DNA of 64,000 nucleotides from Dyadobacter endophyticus (GCF_014641595.1 NZ_BMIA01000001.1:2108426-2172425); one strand, 5' to 3'; positions 50,640 through 60,102 are shown, counted from the stretch's first letter. Program-made: numbers and translations. The notes: generated from the letters alone by a model not told the origin.

Positions 50640-52877
50640 TTAAACCAACTTATCGGGCGTGATCGGCAGTTCCCTCACCCGCTTGCCGGTAGCGTGGAAA
50701 ACCGCGTTGGCAATAGCCGCGGCGACCCCCACGATGGCAATTTCGCCAAGGCCTTTGGAGCCGATCGGGTTGACGTGCACGTCCGGCTTGTCGATGTAAT
50801 ATACTTCAATGGGCGGAATATCGGCATGCACGGGAATATGATAACCGGCAAAATCGGTGGTAACATAGCGGCCAAAGCGGTGGTCCATTTCCGAATGCTC
50901 CATCAATGCCATTCCGATCCCTCCCACAACGCCGCCGATCGACTGGCTGCGGGCGGTTTTGTAATTGATGATCGCACCTACATCCGCGCACGTGACCACC
51001 CGCGTAACGCGCACCTCACCCGTAAGCGGGCTCACCAGCACCTCCACGAAATGGCAGCCAAATGAATACATCGAATACTGGTCACGCTCCGCGCCCGATT
51101 TCGACTCTTCCGTTACTTCGAGTTCATTTAAATGATGGTATTTCAAAATATCCGCATAACTCACCCCGTCCTTGTCGTCAACCGAACCATAGACCTGACC
51201 ATTTCTGACCACCACCTGGCCCCCTGACTTAAACCGTTCTGACATTTCCCGCGCCAGCGCAACCAACCTGGTCTTCAACGCCTCACAAGCCACGTGCACC
51301 GCCGAGCCTACGCTCGGGATCGTGGCCGAACCATTCTGGCCGGGAGCATCGGGCAACGCCGAGTGCCCCAGTTCGAATCGGATCTTTTTTGCATTCACAC
51401 CTAAAACTTTGGCTGCAATGCGCGTCATAGCCGTGCCGGTACCGGGGCCTATGTCCATCGTCGCGCTTTGGACGATCACAGAGCCGTCGGCCTGTATAAC
51501 CGCCCTCACTTTCGAGGGGTGCCGGTGGAAACCATACAGGCTCGATGCCATACCGTACCCCATTAGCAGGCCGTTCTGGGTCACCGATCGCGGCGCCTGC
51601 ATCCTGTTGTTCCAGCGAAACTTTTCCGCACCCAGCTCATAGCATTCCCGCAGCGATTTCGCCGACCAGGGCAAATTCCGCTCGGGATCGGATTCGGCGT
51701 AGTTTTTCAACCGAAATTCCAGCGGATCCATTTTTAATGCAAATGCCAGTTCGTCCATAGCCGATTCCAATGCAAACATGCCCGTGGCGTCGCCCGGCCC
51801 GCGCATCCAGGTGGGCGTGTTCACATCGAGCGGGAGCAGGCGGTAGCGCGTGGCTACATGCGGGCAGGCGTACAGCGTACGCGACGCGAGAACGGTGCGC
51901 TCCAAATGTTCTTCGTACATCGACGTCTGCCCCGTCCCTTCATGCACAATGCCAATCAGCCGGCCATCTTTGGTAGCACCGATATTGATTTTCTGGACGG
52001 TATAGGGCCGGTAACCGACAGAGGTAAACATCTGCTCCCGCCCCAGTACCAATTTCACCGGCCGCTTCAACTGCTTTGCCGCCATTACCGCCGCCATTGT
52101 ATGCGGCCAGACGCGAATTCCCGACCCGAAAGCGCCGCCAATGTACTTTGATATTACCTGCACATTTTCCCGGGGCAGTTTGAATGCCTGCGCCAATTGT
52201 CCCTGCGCGGATTTAACACCCTGGTTTTTATCGTAAACTGTCAGCTTGTCGTCCGCTTCCCATACCGCAATGATCGCATGCGGTTCCAGCGGCTGATGGT
52301 GCTGGGTTGGAATGGTGTATTCGGCTTCGATCCTGACTTCGGTATTTTCTGACTTAGCTGCCTCGCCGCGCTGATAGTCCTGAAAAGGTGAATTTTTGGA
52401 GCGCTGGACATTCAATGCAACACCTGCTTTACCTATATTTTTTTCAAAATGGGTTTGATGGGTTTCCTGCTGATAAGTCACACGCACGAGCGACGCCGCG
52501 TGCACTGCCTGCTCACGCGTGCCTGCCACGACCATCGCCACAGGCTGGCCATCGAAATAGATCAGCGGATCATAAAACACCCGGAGTGCCGTGCCCACTG
52601 GTACCCGCTCAGCAGGTTGCTTTCGCTCCGGCCAGCCAGGCACAGTAATCGCATTGAGATGGCTGATGACCGCTAGCACGCCAGGAACGGCTTCCGCTTC
52701 GCGCGATTCGATGGCCGTGATACTGCCTTTGGCGATAGTACTCGTTACCAATACGGCGTGTACAAGTCCCGGTACGAGGTACTCGGCGGAGTAGGTCGCA
52801 GTGCCGGTCACTTTTACAGCCCCGTCGACGCGGTCGAGCGAGGTGTCCGATGCATTATCCAACAATTGTTTTTTCAT
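50640..52877 (-). CDS. PaoC/YagR-like molybdopterin-binding oxidoreductase subunit
   Basis: The catalytic subunit (745 residues) of a xanthine-oxidase-family aldehyde oxidoreductase. N-terminal aldehyde-oxidase a/b hammerhead (about 15-130) and the Mo-cofactor region show IGGAFGSGIRVWPH, MRGPGDATGMFALE, GPGTGTAMTRIA and the catalytic Glu in SKGLGEIAIVG near 718. Length equals the E. coli PaoC type with no signal peptide; it travels with the Tat-marked iron-sulfur subunit. It is the last of three subunits, 7 bases after the FAD subunit. It oxidises aldehydes or N-heterocycles with water in the periplasm; substrate unknown. A PaoD/XdhC maturation gene is not in the window. Confidence 0.9.
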   Translation of the reverse strand: MKKQLLDNASDTSLDRVDGAVKVTGTATYSAEYLVPGLVHAVLVTSTIAKGSITAIESREAEAVPGVLAVISHLNAITVPGWPERKQPAERVPVGTALRVFYDPLIYFDGQPVAMVVAGTREQAVHAASLVRVTYQQETHQTHFEKNIGKAGVALNVQRSKNSPFQDYQRGEAAKSENTEVRIEAEYTIPTQHHQPLEPHAIIAVWEADDKLTVYDKNQGVKSAQGQLAQAFKLPRENVQVISKYIGGAFGSGIRVWPHTMAAVMAAKQLKRPVKLVLGREQMFTSVGYRPYTVQKINIGATKDGRLIGIVHEGTGQTSMYEEHLERTVLASRTLYACPHVATRYRLLPLDVNTPTWMRGPGDATGMFALESAMDELAFALKMDPLEFRLKNYAESDPERNLPWSAKSLRECYELGAEKFRWNNRMQAPRSVTQNGLLMGYGMASSLYGFHRHPSKVRAVIQADGSVIVQSATMDIGPGTGTAMTRIAAKVLGVNAKKIRFELGHSALPDAPGQNGSATIPSVGSAVHVACEALKTRLVALAREMSERFKSGGQVVVRNGQVYGSVDDKDGVSYADILKYHHLNELEVTEESKSGAERDQYSMYSFGCHFVEVLVSPLTGEVRVTRVVTCADVGAIINYKTARSQSIGGVVGGIGMALMEHSEMDHRFGRYVTTDFAGYHIPVHADIPPIEVYYIDKPDVHVNPIGSKGLGEIAIVGVAAAIANAVFHATGKRVRELPITPDKLV

Positions 52878-52884
52878 AGCCCGA

Positions 52885-53892
52885 TCAGGAAATGCCCGCG
52901 GCGGTTTTCAATGCAGCAACCATTGCATTGGATGTCAATTTAATCTTATACGCATTACCTTCCAGAGCCTTTGCACTTTCCATTTCATGCTCCGCGACTT
53001 CCCTGAAAAGCTGCTCCGACGGAGCTTTTCCCCTCAACATGAGATCGATAGCCCAGTAGCGCCAGGGCTTATGGGCCACACCACCGAGTGCGAGCCGCGC
53101 ATCCCATATCCGGCCGCCGTCCATTTGCAGCGCCACTGCCACCGACACCAATGCAAAGGCATAGGAAGCCCGGTCGCGCACTTTCAGGTAATGGCTGTGT
53201 TTGGCAAATGCATTATCCAGCACCTCAATGGCCGTCACGAGCTCGCCGGGGCCGAGGTTGGTATCCAGCTCGGGCTGCTGGGTAGACAGGCGAAGAAAGT
53301 CCTTCATTTGTATCCTCCGCTCCCCGTCCGGGCCATTGACCACCACTACCGTATCCACGGCAGTAAGTGCCACGCACATATCACTGGGGTGAACGGCCAA
53401 GCACGACGACTTTTCGATCCCGCCAAAGCCGTTTCCCGCAAAAAAGATGGCGTGTGTGCGATTAATGCCTCCTTCCGCGCCACAGCCGGAGCCCGGCTTG
53501 CGCTTGTTACAAGGCAATGCAAGATCGTAAAAGTAGCTGCAACGCGTGCGCTGCAAAAGGTTACCGCCCACCGTGGCCATATTGCGCAACTGCCCCGACG
53601 CGCCCGCGAGCAATGCCTGTGCGAGTAACGGCTGGCGGGTCACAACAGCCTTATGTTTCGCAACCTCACTGTTCAGCGCCAATGCGCCGATGCGTAGGCG
53701 GTCGTACCGGTGTTCTATTTTCTTTAACGGAAGGTGATTGATATCGATCAGCTTTGTGGGCGACGCGATGCCCCGCTTCATGAGGTCGACCAGATTGGTC
53801 CCTCCTGCAATGTAACGCGCTTCGGGGTCGTCGGCGGCCATGCTAATGGCTTCCGCGATTGTTTTCGGACGGAGATATTGAAATGGTTTCAT
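52885..53892 (-). CDS. PaoB/YagS-like FAD-binding oxidoreductase subunit
   Basis: The electron-transfer subunit (335 residues) with FAD-binding ARYIAGGTNLVDLMKRG and TVGGNLLQ. Between these and the C-terminal CO-dehydrogenase flavoprotein domain it has an insert with four Cys (C118, C128, C137, C164; CSYFYD, PCNKRKPGSGC), like the extra [4Fe-4S] site of E. coli PaoB. A frame open to 54009 overlaps the iron-sulfur gene in another frame; the family start MKPFQYLRP gives 53892, which overlaps the upstream stop as ATGA. It passes electrons from the Mo subunit to its partner. Confidence 0.9.
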   Translation of the reverse strand: MKPFQYLRPKTIAEAISMAADDPEARYIAGGTNLVDLMKRGIASPTKLIDINHLPLKKIEHRYDRLRIGALALNSEVAKHKAVVTRQPLLAQALLAGASGQLRNMATVGGNLLQRTRCSYFYDLALPCNKRKPGSGCGAEGGINRTHAIFFAGNGFGGIEKSSCLAVHPSDMCVALTAVDTVVVVNGPDGERRIQMKDFLRLSTQQPELDTNLGPGELVTAIEVLDNAFAKHSHYLKVRDRASYAFALVSVAVALQMDGGRIWDARLALGGVAHKPWRYWAIDLMLRGKAPSEQLFREVAEHEMESAKALEGNAYKIKLTSNAMVAALKTAAGIS

Positions 53893-54518
53893 ACTTTCAA
53901 GCCCTCCATTTTTACTTCGAGAATGGCATCCACAATGTTCGGGTAAGCTCCGCAACGGCATAGATTGCCGCTCATATATTCCCGCACCTCCTCTGCTGAG
54001 CCCGCGCACCCCTCACGTATACACGCAACCCCCGACATCACCTGCCCAGGCGTGCAGTAGCCGCATTGAAACCCGTCGTGTTTGATAAACGCTTCCTGCA
54101 ACGGGTGCAGGTTGTCCCCACTCGACAATCCTTCAATGGTGGTGATTTTCGAGCCATGCTGCATGGCAGCGAACGTCAGGCAAGACAAGGTCCGACGTCC
54201 GTCGACATGCACGGTGCAAGCCCCGCATTGCCCGAAATCACAACCTTTTTTGGTTCCTGTCAATCCGAGATTTTCCCGCAGCAAACCCAGCAATGTCATG
54301 CGCGGATCAATGGAAATGCGTCTGCGTTTTCCATTGACAGTCAGCGATATTTTCACCTTAGCCGCATTACCTACCGGCCCGTCCTCAGGTGCCAGTGCTG
54401 CTTGCAGAAGGTCCGCCGGCGCCATCGAAAGCCCGGCGATGAACATGGATTGTTTCAGAAAAAAACGCCGGGCTTCGTTTTCGGCGTCGGGCGGAGTAGC
54501 GTCGTGGTCGATGTCCAT
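53889..54518 (-). CDS. PaoA/YagT-like 2Fe-2S subunit with Tat-type signal
   Basis: The small subunit (209 residues) with two [2Fe-2S] clusters. The N-terminal plant-type ferredoxin site is C93, C98, C101, C113 (GCDFGQCGACTVHV) and the second, helical site is C152, C155, C187, C189 (QCGYCTPGQ, NLCRCG). Near the N-terminus R17-R18 in EARRFFLKQSMFIAGL form a twin-arginine signal, so the folded complex should be exported to the periplasm. First gene of the three-subunit operon. Four phased TGGTCA words lie 75-120 bases upstream. Confidence 0.92.
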   Translation of the reverse strand: MDIDHDATPPDAENEARRFFLKQSMFIAGLSMAPADLLQAALAPEDGPVGNAAKVKISLTVNGKRRRISIDPRMTLLGLLRENLGLTGTKKGCDFGQCGACTVHVDGRRTLSCLTFAAMQHGSKITTIEGLSSGDNLHPLQEAFIKHDGFQCGYCTPGQVMSGVACIREGCAGSAEEVREYMSGNLCRCGAYPNIVDAILEVKMEGLKV

Positions 54519-54590
54519 CGTCGTTCAGTTCGGTGATTATGTATTGAAAAGGGAGGTAGGTGTGTGATTTACCGGTTGGAAAGTATCAGG

Positions 54591-54641
54591 AATGGTCAGG
54601 CAGTAATCGGGGGTGGTCAAGTGGTGGTCAGGTATGGTCAG
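54591..54641. repeat. Phased TGGTCA direct repeats
   Basis: TGGTCA starts at 54593, 54614, 54625 and 54635, spacings 21, 11 and 10, close to whole helical turns. The unit is near TCAGGNATGG. It may be a degenerate minisatellite or a multi-site operator for the oxidoreductase operon starting at 54518. Confidence 0.5.
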
Positions 54642-54657
54642 AAATGAGTGGCGGGCG

Positions 54658-54808
54658 AATGCCGTCAGGCATGTAATATTGGTAGTAATATGGCGGATTG
54701 GCTTAGTTAAAAATGCCGTCAGGCATGCAACAACAATGCTTTGCTGTTACATGCCTGACGGCATTTCCCGGTATATGGGAGACGGCTTGACCGCTACCAA
54801 TATTACAT
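54658..54808. repeat. REP-like palindrome cluster, nested inverted repeats
   Basis: The palindromic core ATGCCGTCAGGCAT appears three times: once at 54659-54672, and twice as arms of a near-perfect 22-bp stem (54711-54732 with 54745-54766, one mismatch, 12-base loop). An outer pair, 54671-54685 and 54794-54808, matches over 15 bases. On the minus strand the 22-bp stem is followed by a T-run, so it may end transcription of the GH95 operon. The arrangement resembles REP/BIME elements mobilised by a RAYT transposase elsewhere in the genome. Confidence 0.75.
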
Positions 54809-54842
54809 CGCTACGGTATGACTACCGCATTTTGATTTTAGA

Positions 54843-57212
54843 TTATTTAAAATCAACTACGTTCCACGTCTTTTCCCTTCCCGCACCTATCTCTGCATTG
54901 ATCGTTTTGTTTCCGTATTTCAATACCCGTTTCTGTGCATTGGGTGAGACGAGCGTCACGGATTTCAATTTACCATTTTCCCAAACTTCATCTACCGTCA
55001 CATTACCGCGCGCTTTCAAACCTTTCACCGAACCGGTCGCCCATGCATCAGGTAATGCGGGCAATAGTTCGATCACGCCGGTTTGCGATTGGAGGAGCAT
55101 TTCGGCTACTCCAGCGGTGGAGCCCATATTGCCGTCTAGCTGAAATGGCGGGTGGGCGCAAAGGAGGTTGGCGTATGAGCCGCCGCCGTCGGCCATGTTG
55201 GTACCCTGGTCGGCTACGGGCCGGAGCACGCTTTTGAAAAGTTTGTGCGCACGGTTACCATCCTGCAAACGCGCCCAGAAGTTGACTTTCCAGGCCAGCG
55301 ACCAGCCGGTACCTTCGTCGCCACGGGCATTGAGGCTCACGCGCGCGGCTTCCGCTTCGGCCGGGGTTTGGGTAATCGAAATTTGCTTGCCAGGGTGCAA
55401 TGCATACAAGTGTGATACGTGCCGGTGGTGACTGGTAGAGTCGTCGACATCCTCTCGCCATTCCTGCAACTGTTTCCAACGGCCGATCTGCAAAGGCAAT
55501 ATCTTGTCGCGGGTAGCCCGGGCCTTCTGTGCGAAATCGGCATCGATACCCAGCACGGCTGCGGCTTCGGCCGTGTTGTTGAGCACGTCCCAGGCCATTT
55601 CGTGGTCCATGGTGGCACCGCTGGAAATACCGCCATGCTCCGGCGAGTACGATGGCGATGAAACGAGCCGGCCTTTGCCGTCGCCGGTCAGGTAATCCAT
55701 CCAGAACTCCGAAGCCTCCTTCATGACCGGATAGGCCGTATTTTTCAGGAATACCTTGTCATTGGTAAATGCATAATGCTCCCACATATGCTGGCAAAGC
55801 CAAGCGGCACCACCCGGGAAAAAGCCCCAGGGGAAATCCCATCCCGGCGAGGTATAACCATAGGCGTTCAGCATCGTATTGACGATCCAACCTTTGGCAT
55901 TGAAAAATTCTTTCGCCGCCAGACGTCCCGGTTCTACAATGGACCGGGTAAAATCCATCAGCGGTAAATGGCATTCCGAAAGATTGGTCGCCTCGGCAGG
56001 CCAGTAGAGCATCTGCACGTTGATATTGGTATGATAGTCGTTCGCCCACGGCGGGTTGGTACTGTCGTTCCATTTCCCTTGCAAGCTCATCGGCATGGTG
56101 CCGGGGCGTGTGGACGAGATCATCAGATAGCGGCCGTACTGGAAATAAAGCTCTTCCAAACGGGTATCGGGCTGTCCCGCCGCATAGGCTTTCTGACGCT
56201 GGTCGGTAGGAATGGCCGGCGCGGTTGCATTACCCAGTTTCAATGCGACGCGGTCGTATAAATTGTGGTAATCCTTTTGCTGCTCGGCGAGCAATGCGGC
56301 GTAGGTCTTTCCGGCCACTTTGGCCATGGTAGCGGCATTGGCCTTTTTGTAGTCGTTACCCTTATAATCAGGGAATTTCATAAGGTAATCGGTCGCCACG
56401 GTGTGGATCAGCACAATGGATTTTGCGCCGGTCACGGTTAGCACGCCATTGCTGAAAGCCGTTTTACCGTCGGTATCGATGCGGTAAACGGTTTCGAACT
56501 CCTGGTGGTTGTCTTTTAAATGCCCGCCGAATGTGTATTGTTTTTTGTCAAAATGCTCATGGTCTTTCGCATGCGGTGTTACAAAACGGATGGAATACGT
56601 TTCCGGCGTCGAGGAAGTGAATTTGTACACCATTACCTTGGAAGGATAATTCCCGAAGAATGTCCTTTCAAAATGGCTCCCGCCGGCGTCGTAGCTCACT
56701 TTGCCCAGTGCATCGGAGATATTCAATTCGCGGCGGTAGTTCTGTGCGACGCCTTTGGAGGGCACTTTCACGAAAATATCGCCCACTGTTTGCTGCGCAC
56801 CAAAATCGGAAGAAGGGGTATTTTCCTTTTTTTCATGAATAACGCCTGTCAGCTCCTTGTTGGCAAGTGCGTGCGCTTCTTTCATTTTCCCGGCTGCGAG
56901 TAGTTCGCGTACCTGGGGCAAATGTTTGTAGGCTTCTTTTTTTAAACCAAAATTATAGTCTGCATTCGCTCCCTTGCCGCCCGTCCAAAGGCTGCCTTCC
57001 GAAAATTGGATCCGTTCTTCGTCCGTTCCGCCGAAAAACATCGCGCCCACATGACCATTACCAATCGGCAATGCCTGGGTCATCCATTCTTTGGCCGGTT
57101 GTTGGTACCATAGCGACAAAGGCGCGGGTTGGGGATTGGGGTTTGGCTGCGCTCGCAGCGGGTTGAATGCGGCAATAGCGCAAATTAGCGGGCCTAGAAA
57201 TGTTTTCATCAA
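54843..57212 (-). CDS. GH95 alpha-L-fucosidase / alpha-L-galactosidase
   Basis: A 789-residue exported glycoside hydrolase. Signal peptide about 1-21 (LGPLICAIAAFNPLRA). The GH95 N-terminal beta-sandwich opens with LSLWYQQPAKEWMTQALPIGNGHVGAMFFGG, the usual family start. The (alpha/alpha)6 catalytic part has YHTNINVQMLYWPAEATNL, WDFPWGFFPGGAAWLCQH, the probable acid Glu in SPSYSPEHGG and HRHVSHLYALHPG. Members cleave alpha-1,2-L-fucose or alpha-L-galactose from glycans by inversion. It is the last gene of the polysaccharide locus, 26 bases after the GH110-like gene. Length is normal for the family. Confidence 0.93.
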   Translation of the reverse strand: MMKTFLGPLICAIAAFNPLRAQPNPNPQPAPLSLWYQQPAKEWMTQALPIGNGHVGAMFFGGTDEERIQFSEGSLWTGGKGANADYNFGLKKEAYKHLPQVRELLAAGKMKEAHALANKELTGVIHEKKENTPSSDFGAQQTVGDIFVKVPSKGVAQNYRRELNISDALGKVSYDAGGSHFERTFFGNYPSKVMVYKFTSSTPETYSIRFVTPHAKDHEHFDKKQYTFGGHLKDNHQEFETVYRIDTDGKTAFSNGVLTVTGAKSIVLIHTVATDYLMKFPDYKGNDYKKANAATMAKVAGKTYAALLAEQQKDYHNLYDRVALKLGNATAPAIPTDQRQKAYAAGQPDTRLEELYFQYGRYLMISSTRPGTMPMSLQGKWNDSTNPPWANDYHTNINVQMLYWPAEATNLSECHLPLMDFTRSIVEPGRLAAKEFFNAKGWIVNTMLNAYGYTSPGWDFPWGFFPGGAAWLCQHMWEHYAFTNDKVFLKNTAYPVMKEASEFWMDYLTGDGKGRLVSSPSYSPEHGGISSGATMDHEMAWDVLNNTAEAAAVLGIDADFAQKARATRDKILPLQIGRWKQLQEWREDVDDSTSHHRHVSHLYALHPGKQISITQTPAEAEAARVSLNARGDEGTGWSLAWKVNFWARLQDGNRAHKLFKSVLRPVADQGTNMADGGGSYANLLCAHPPFQLDGNMGSTAGVAEMLLQSQTGVIELLPALPDAWATGSVKGLKARGNVTVDEVWENGKLKSVTLVSPNAQKRVLKYGNKTINAEIGAGREKTWNVVDFK

Positions 57213-57238
57213 TAATTTTTTGGCAAATAATGGTAAAA

Positions 57239-59062
57239 TTATTCAAAAATCAGTTTGGGTGAGCCGCTCAGTTTTATGTTGCTTTTGGGCATGTTTTCCA
57301 ACCGGATATTCTTGCCCAGCACCTCTCCTTCCAGCTTCAAATCCGAAACCTCGACATTCGTACAGCCATTGAACCAGAACATATGATGATTGCCCGATTG
57401 CGGATCAAGGTCGTTTGTGCGTATGATCCTGTTATTGCCAAAAAACAATCCTCGGGTACTTTTTGCGTACAAAACAGGGTAATCAAATGTTTTGAAAGTA
57501 TTGCCTTCGATCCGGATATTGAAATGAACGGGCCTCCTGGCGTCCACCACTTTGTTCGACGGGTTAATGGCGATGACGGCATTGCCCGGGCCGCCCTGGT
57601 AAGCGCAATCGATGAACTCGTTGTTTCGGATCGTGACGTCGCGCACCGGGCCCGATTCATACCAGCCTTCCGCGTCCGCCTCGATAAGCACGGCGCTCAT
57701 ACCGGTGCGGAAGAATGTATTGTTTTCGATCACGGCCTTTCGTGGAGTTGTGAGAAGTATGCCCCGGGTATTGGTGCGGGTAAAATGATTGCCGCGGATG
57801 AGTACTTCCGGCGTCCAGGTCATGTTCTCTACACAATCGTGCTCTTCCAGGCCCGCCGGAACAGGCTTTTCAAAGGTTAGCAGCACCTCACGGTCGTTGA
57901 GCCGGCTAACTGCTTTAACCAAACCATGGGCAAACCGCTCCATGGAAGCCGAATGCACGAATGCTACCGTATCGCCCGGGAAGAATGCATTGAAACCATA
58001 GCTCTGGCCGTGCATAAACCGCACTTTGAGCGCGTTTACATCGGGCCTTCCCACAATGGGGAGGTTGGTGCCGTGCACGTTGATCGGGTCGTCATGCGCG
58101 CCTGAGAACCGGCAATCTTCGACGGTAACCTTTCCCCGACAACCCGAAAAGTGCATAAAATCGGCGGACGAGGCTATCATGCGGCCTGTTTCCGGTCGCG
58201 GCGCACAGGTAACGCGGCGCATGGTGATGTTTTCGGTGTATTGGCTCACAATGCCCAGGCCGTGCATATAATGCATGCCTACGTCTTCGAGCGTCACATT
58301 TCTGCATTCGCGGATATGCATCCCAACCTGGTCGCGTATGATGTCGCGGACGGTGAGGATATTACCAGGTTTGGGCGTAACACGGGTTTTGAAACGCACG
58401 CGGCCGGGACTGATTTCTGTCGCCTGCGCGTTCGCAAAAGGCTTCCAGTCGCTGTAACGCATGGTTTTCAGGGTAGTATCAAACTCTACGGCGTGGAAAT
58501 GCGTCGTTTTCCAGCCTTCTCCAAACCATTCCAGTCTGCCGTCTCGGATCGCATAACGTGCATCGCGCTGAATGTCCAGCTCGACTTCGCCATTGGCAAC
58601 CTTCGCGTACCGCATTTCCGACATCGTCGGCCGTTCGAAATCGACGTGGATATTTTGCAGCTTCACATTTTCGCAGCGATCCAGCACGATCGTCGTCATT
58701 TTGCCATGAAAGACAAACAGCGCGCCGCTGCCTTCGATCGTCAGGTTACGGGCGTTCCTGAACAGCATGCCGATGATGCGGATTTTAAGCGAATCCTCGG
58801 CTTCGGTAGCCGTATTTGAAATGAAATACCTTTCACGGATAGCACCATCCGGCCAGAAATCATAACGGCCTTTCGGGAACGTCACGGTTGTCTTTCCGGT
58901 GCGGATCGCCTCGTCAATCACCTGCTGAACGCGGGCGGTGATGTTTTCGTAAGTATCGGGGCGAATGCCCGCGTCGGCGACTGAAACCGTTTGGGCTTGG
59001 GAATGACTGAGAAGCAGTAACGCGCCGCAAAGCGCGGCATAAAAGCGGTAGAACAAGGGCAT
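57239..59062 (-). CDS. GH110-like exo-alpha-1,3-galactosidase (right-handed beta-helix)
   Basis: A 607-residue exported protein with signal peptide (MPLFYRFYAALCGALLLLSHSQAQ region). It is a right-handed parallel beta-helix with repeated N-x-x-hydrophobic turns. FMHFSGCRGKVTVEDC and FSGAHDDPINVHGT, with paired Asp in the second, match my memory of GH110 blood-group-B alpha-1,3-galactosidases, whose catalytic acids lie there. An ATG at 59092 gives a longer, less likely start. The terminator at 59131-59172 lies upstream, so GH110 and GH95 may form their own transcript. If the call is wrong, it is still a polysaccharide-active beta-helix enzyme. Confidence 0.75.
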   Translation of the reverse strand: MPLFYRFYAALCGALLLLSHSQAQTVSVADAGIRPDTYENITARVQQVIDEAIRTGKTTVTFPKGRYDFWPDGAIRERYFISNTATEAEDSLKIRIIGMLFRNARNLTIEGSGALFVFHGKMTTIVLDRCENVKLQNIHVDFERPTMSEMRYAKVANGEVELDIQRDARYAIRDGRLEWFGEGWKTTHFHAVEFDTTLKTMRYSDWKPFANAQATEISPGRVRFKTRVTPKPGNILTVRDIIRDQVGMHIRECRNVTLEDVGMHYMHGLGIVSQYTENITMRRVTCAPRPETGRMIASSADFMHFSGCRGKVTVEDCRFSGAHDDPINVHGTNLPIVGRPDVNALKVRFMHGQSYGFNAFFPGDTVAFVHSASMERFAHGLVKAVSRLNDREVLLTFEKPVPAGLEEHDCVENMTWTPEVLIRGNHFTRTNTRGILLTTPRKAVIENNTFFRTGMSAVLIEADAEGWYESGPVRDVTIRNNEFIDCAYQGGPGNAVIAINPSNKVVDARRPVHFNIRIEGNTFKTFDYPVLYAKSTRGLFFGNNRIIRTNDLDPQSGNHHMFWFNGCTNVEVSDLKLEGEVLGKNIRLENMPKSNIKLSGSPKLIFE

Positions 59063-59130
59063 CGGGTCAGGAATCGTTAATCTGGCCCGCAAATTAGGTC
59101 AAAATCGAGATAGTTTATGCAAAAAAGAAG

Positions 59131-59172
59131 CCTGCCGGCATTCTTCGCAAAAAACTGTGAAGTGCCGACAGG
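59131..59172 (-). terminator. Intrinsic terminator of the metallophosphoesterase gene
   Basis: CCTGCCGGCA (59131-59140) pairs with TGCCGACAGG (59163-59172), one mismatch, 22-base loop, and the minus strand continues CTTCTTTTTTGC. It lies about 20 bases after the stop at 59194. Confidence 0.7.
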
Positions 59173-59193
59173 ATTTTTAATGGACCATTATGC

Positions 59194-60087
59194 TTAGTAA
59201 GCGTGTGGGTAATAGGCATTTGTGACCTTCCCGTCCGCATACAATTCGAGCATGGCAAAGCCCGGCGGCGTTTCCTGGTAGTAATTCGGTGCAGCCGATT
59301 CGGCGTCCCCTTTCCCCCACCAAAAGCCGCTCATCGCGCCATTGCAGCAATATTGTATACCATTGTACTCGGTATGGTCCTGCAAATGCTGGTGCCCGCT
59401 GAGGCAAATGCGAACCTTGTCGCGATGCTTGTAAAAAAGATTTTTCAGCTTCTTGTAATCCGAATGCCCTCCCCCGCCCGCGAGCATAGGCGTAGCGCCC
59501 AGGATCGGGTAATGCGACATCAGGAGCACAAATGTTTCCGGTGCGAGTTTCGCCAGGTCCGCTTCCAGCCATTGGTATTGTTCGTCGTCCAGTGAAACGT
59601 GCTCGTTGTTCCCGTCAAGGATCACAAAATGCCAGTTCTTTTTGGTAAAACTGTAATAGCGGCCCGGCGTTTTGAGCCTTTTGACCACATAGTTCTTGCC
59701 GTACATTTCATCCTCCTTCGAAGGCGCCGCCCACCAGGGATCGTGGTTGCCGATGCAGCTGTGGATCTCGTAACCTTTCAGATTTGCCGTGCATTCGTCC
59801 CATAACTTCCAGTAGCCGAGCATGGTGTCACGGGTAACATCCTTATAATCTGCGGCGTGGATGGAGTCGCCGCCATTGAGGAAGAAATCGGGTTTATGTT
59901 TCAAAACGTCGGCGAGGCACTTTTTGAAACGGTTCGGCGCGTCGTCGCCTTCGCGGATATGCACGTCGGTAATGTGTGCGATTTTCAGTACCGGCTTATC
60001 GGCAACATGCCCGGCATTGGTAGCCGGGCCAGTTATCGAAGCAGCCGTGAGCAATCCGGTGTTACGGATCCAGGAACGTCTGTTCAT
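59194..60087 (-). CDS. Exported calcineurin-like metallophosphoesterase
   Basis: A 297-residue phosphoesterase with all metal motifs: D41 and H43 in ITDVHIREGD, NGGDS near 76, GNHDPWW near 115, MSHYPIL near 190 and SGHQHL near 230. The N-terminus MNRRSWIRNTGLLTAASI has a twin-arginine-like pair, so it may be exported folded. Such enzymes remove phosphate or phosphodiester groups; in a glycan locus it may strip phosphate from the glycan. It is 15 bases after susD and has its own terminator. Confidence 0.85.
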   Translation of the reverse strand: MNRRSWIRNTGLLTAASITGPATNAGHVADKPVLKIAHITDVHIREGDDAPNRFKKCLADVLKHKPDFFLNGGDSIHAADYKDVTRDTMLGYWKLWDECTANLKGYEIHSCIGNHDPWWAAPSKEDEMYGKNYVVKRLKTPGRYYSFTKKNWHFVILDGNNEHVSLDDEQYQWLEADLAKLAPETFVLLMSHYPILGATPMLAGGGGHSDYKKLKNLFYKHRDKVRICLSGHQHLQDHTEYNGIQYCCNGAMSGFWWGKGDAESAAPNYYQETPPGFAMLELYADGKVTNAYYPHAY

Positions 60088-60102
60088 TGTATTGATTTTA
60101 AA

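Larger units (their letters stand above)
54519..54842. other. 324-base gap: TGGTCA repeats and REP-like palindromes
   Basis: No gene seen. From the PaoA-like start: four TGGTCA words (54593, 54614, 54625, 54635), then a REP-like palindrome cluster (54658-54808) and AT-rich sequence up to the GH95 stop at 54843. See the separate entries. Confidence 0.6.
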
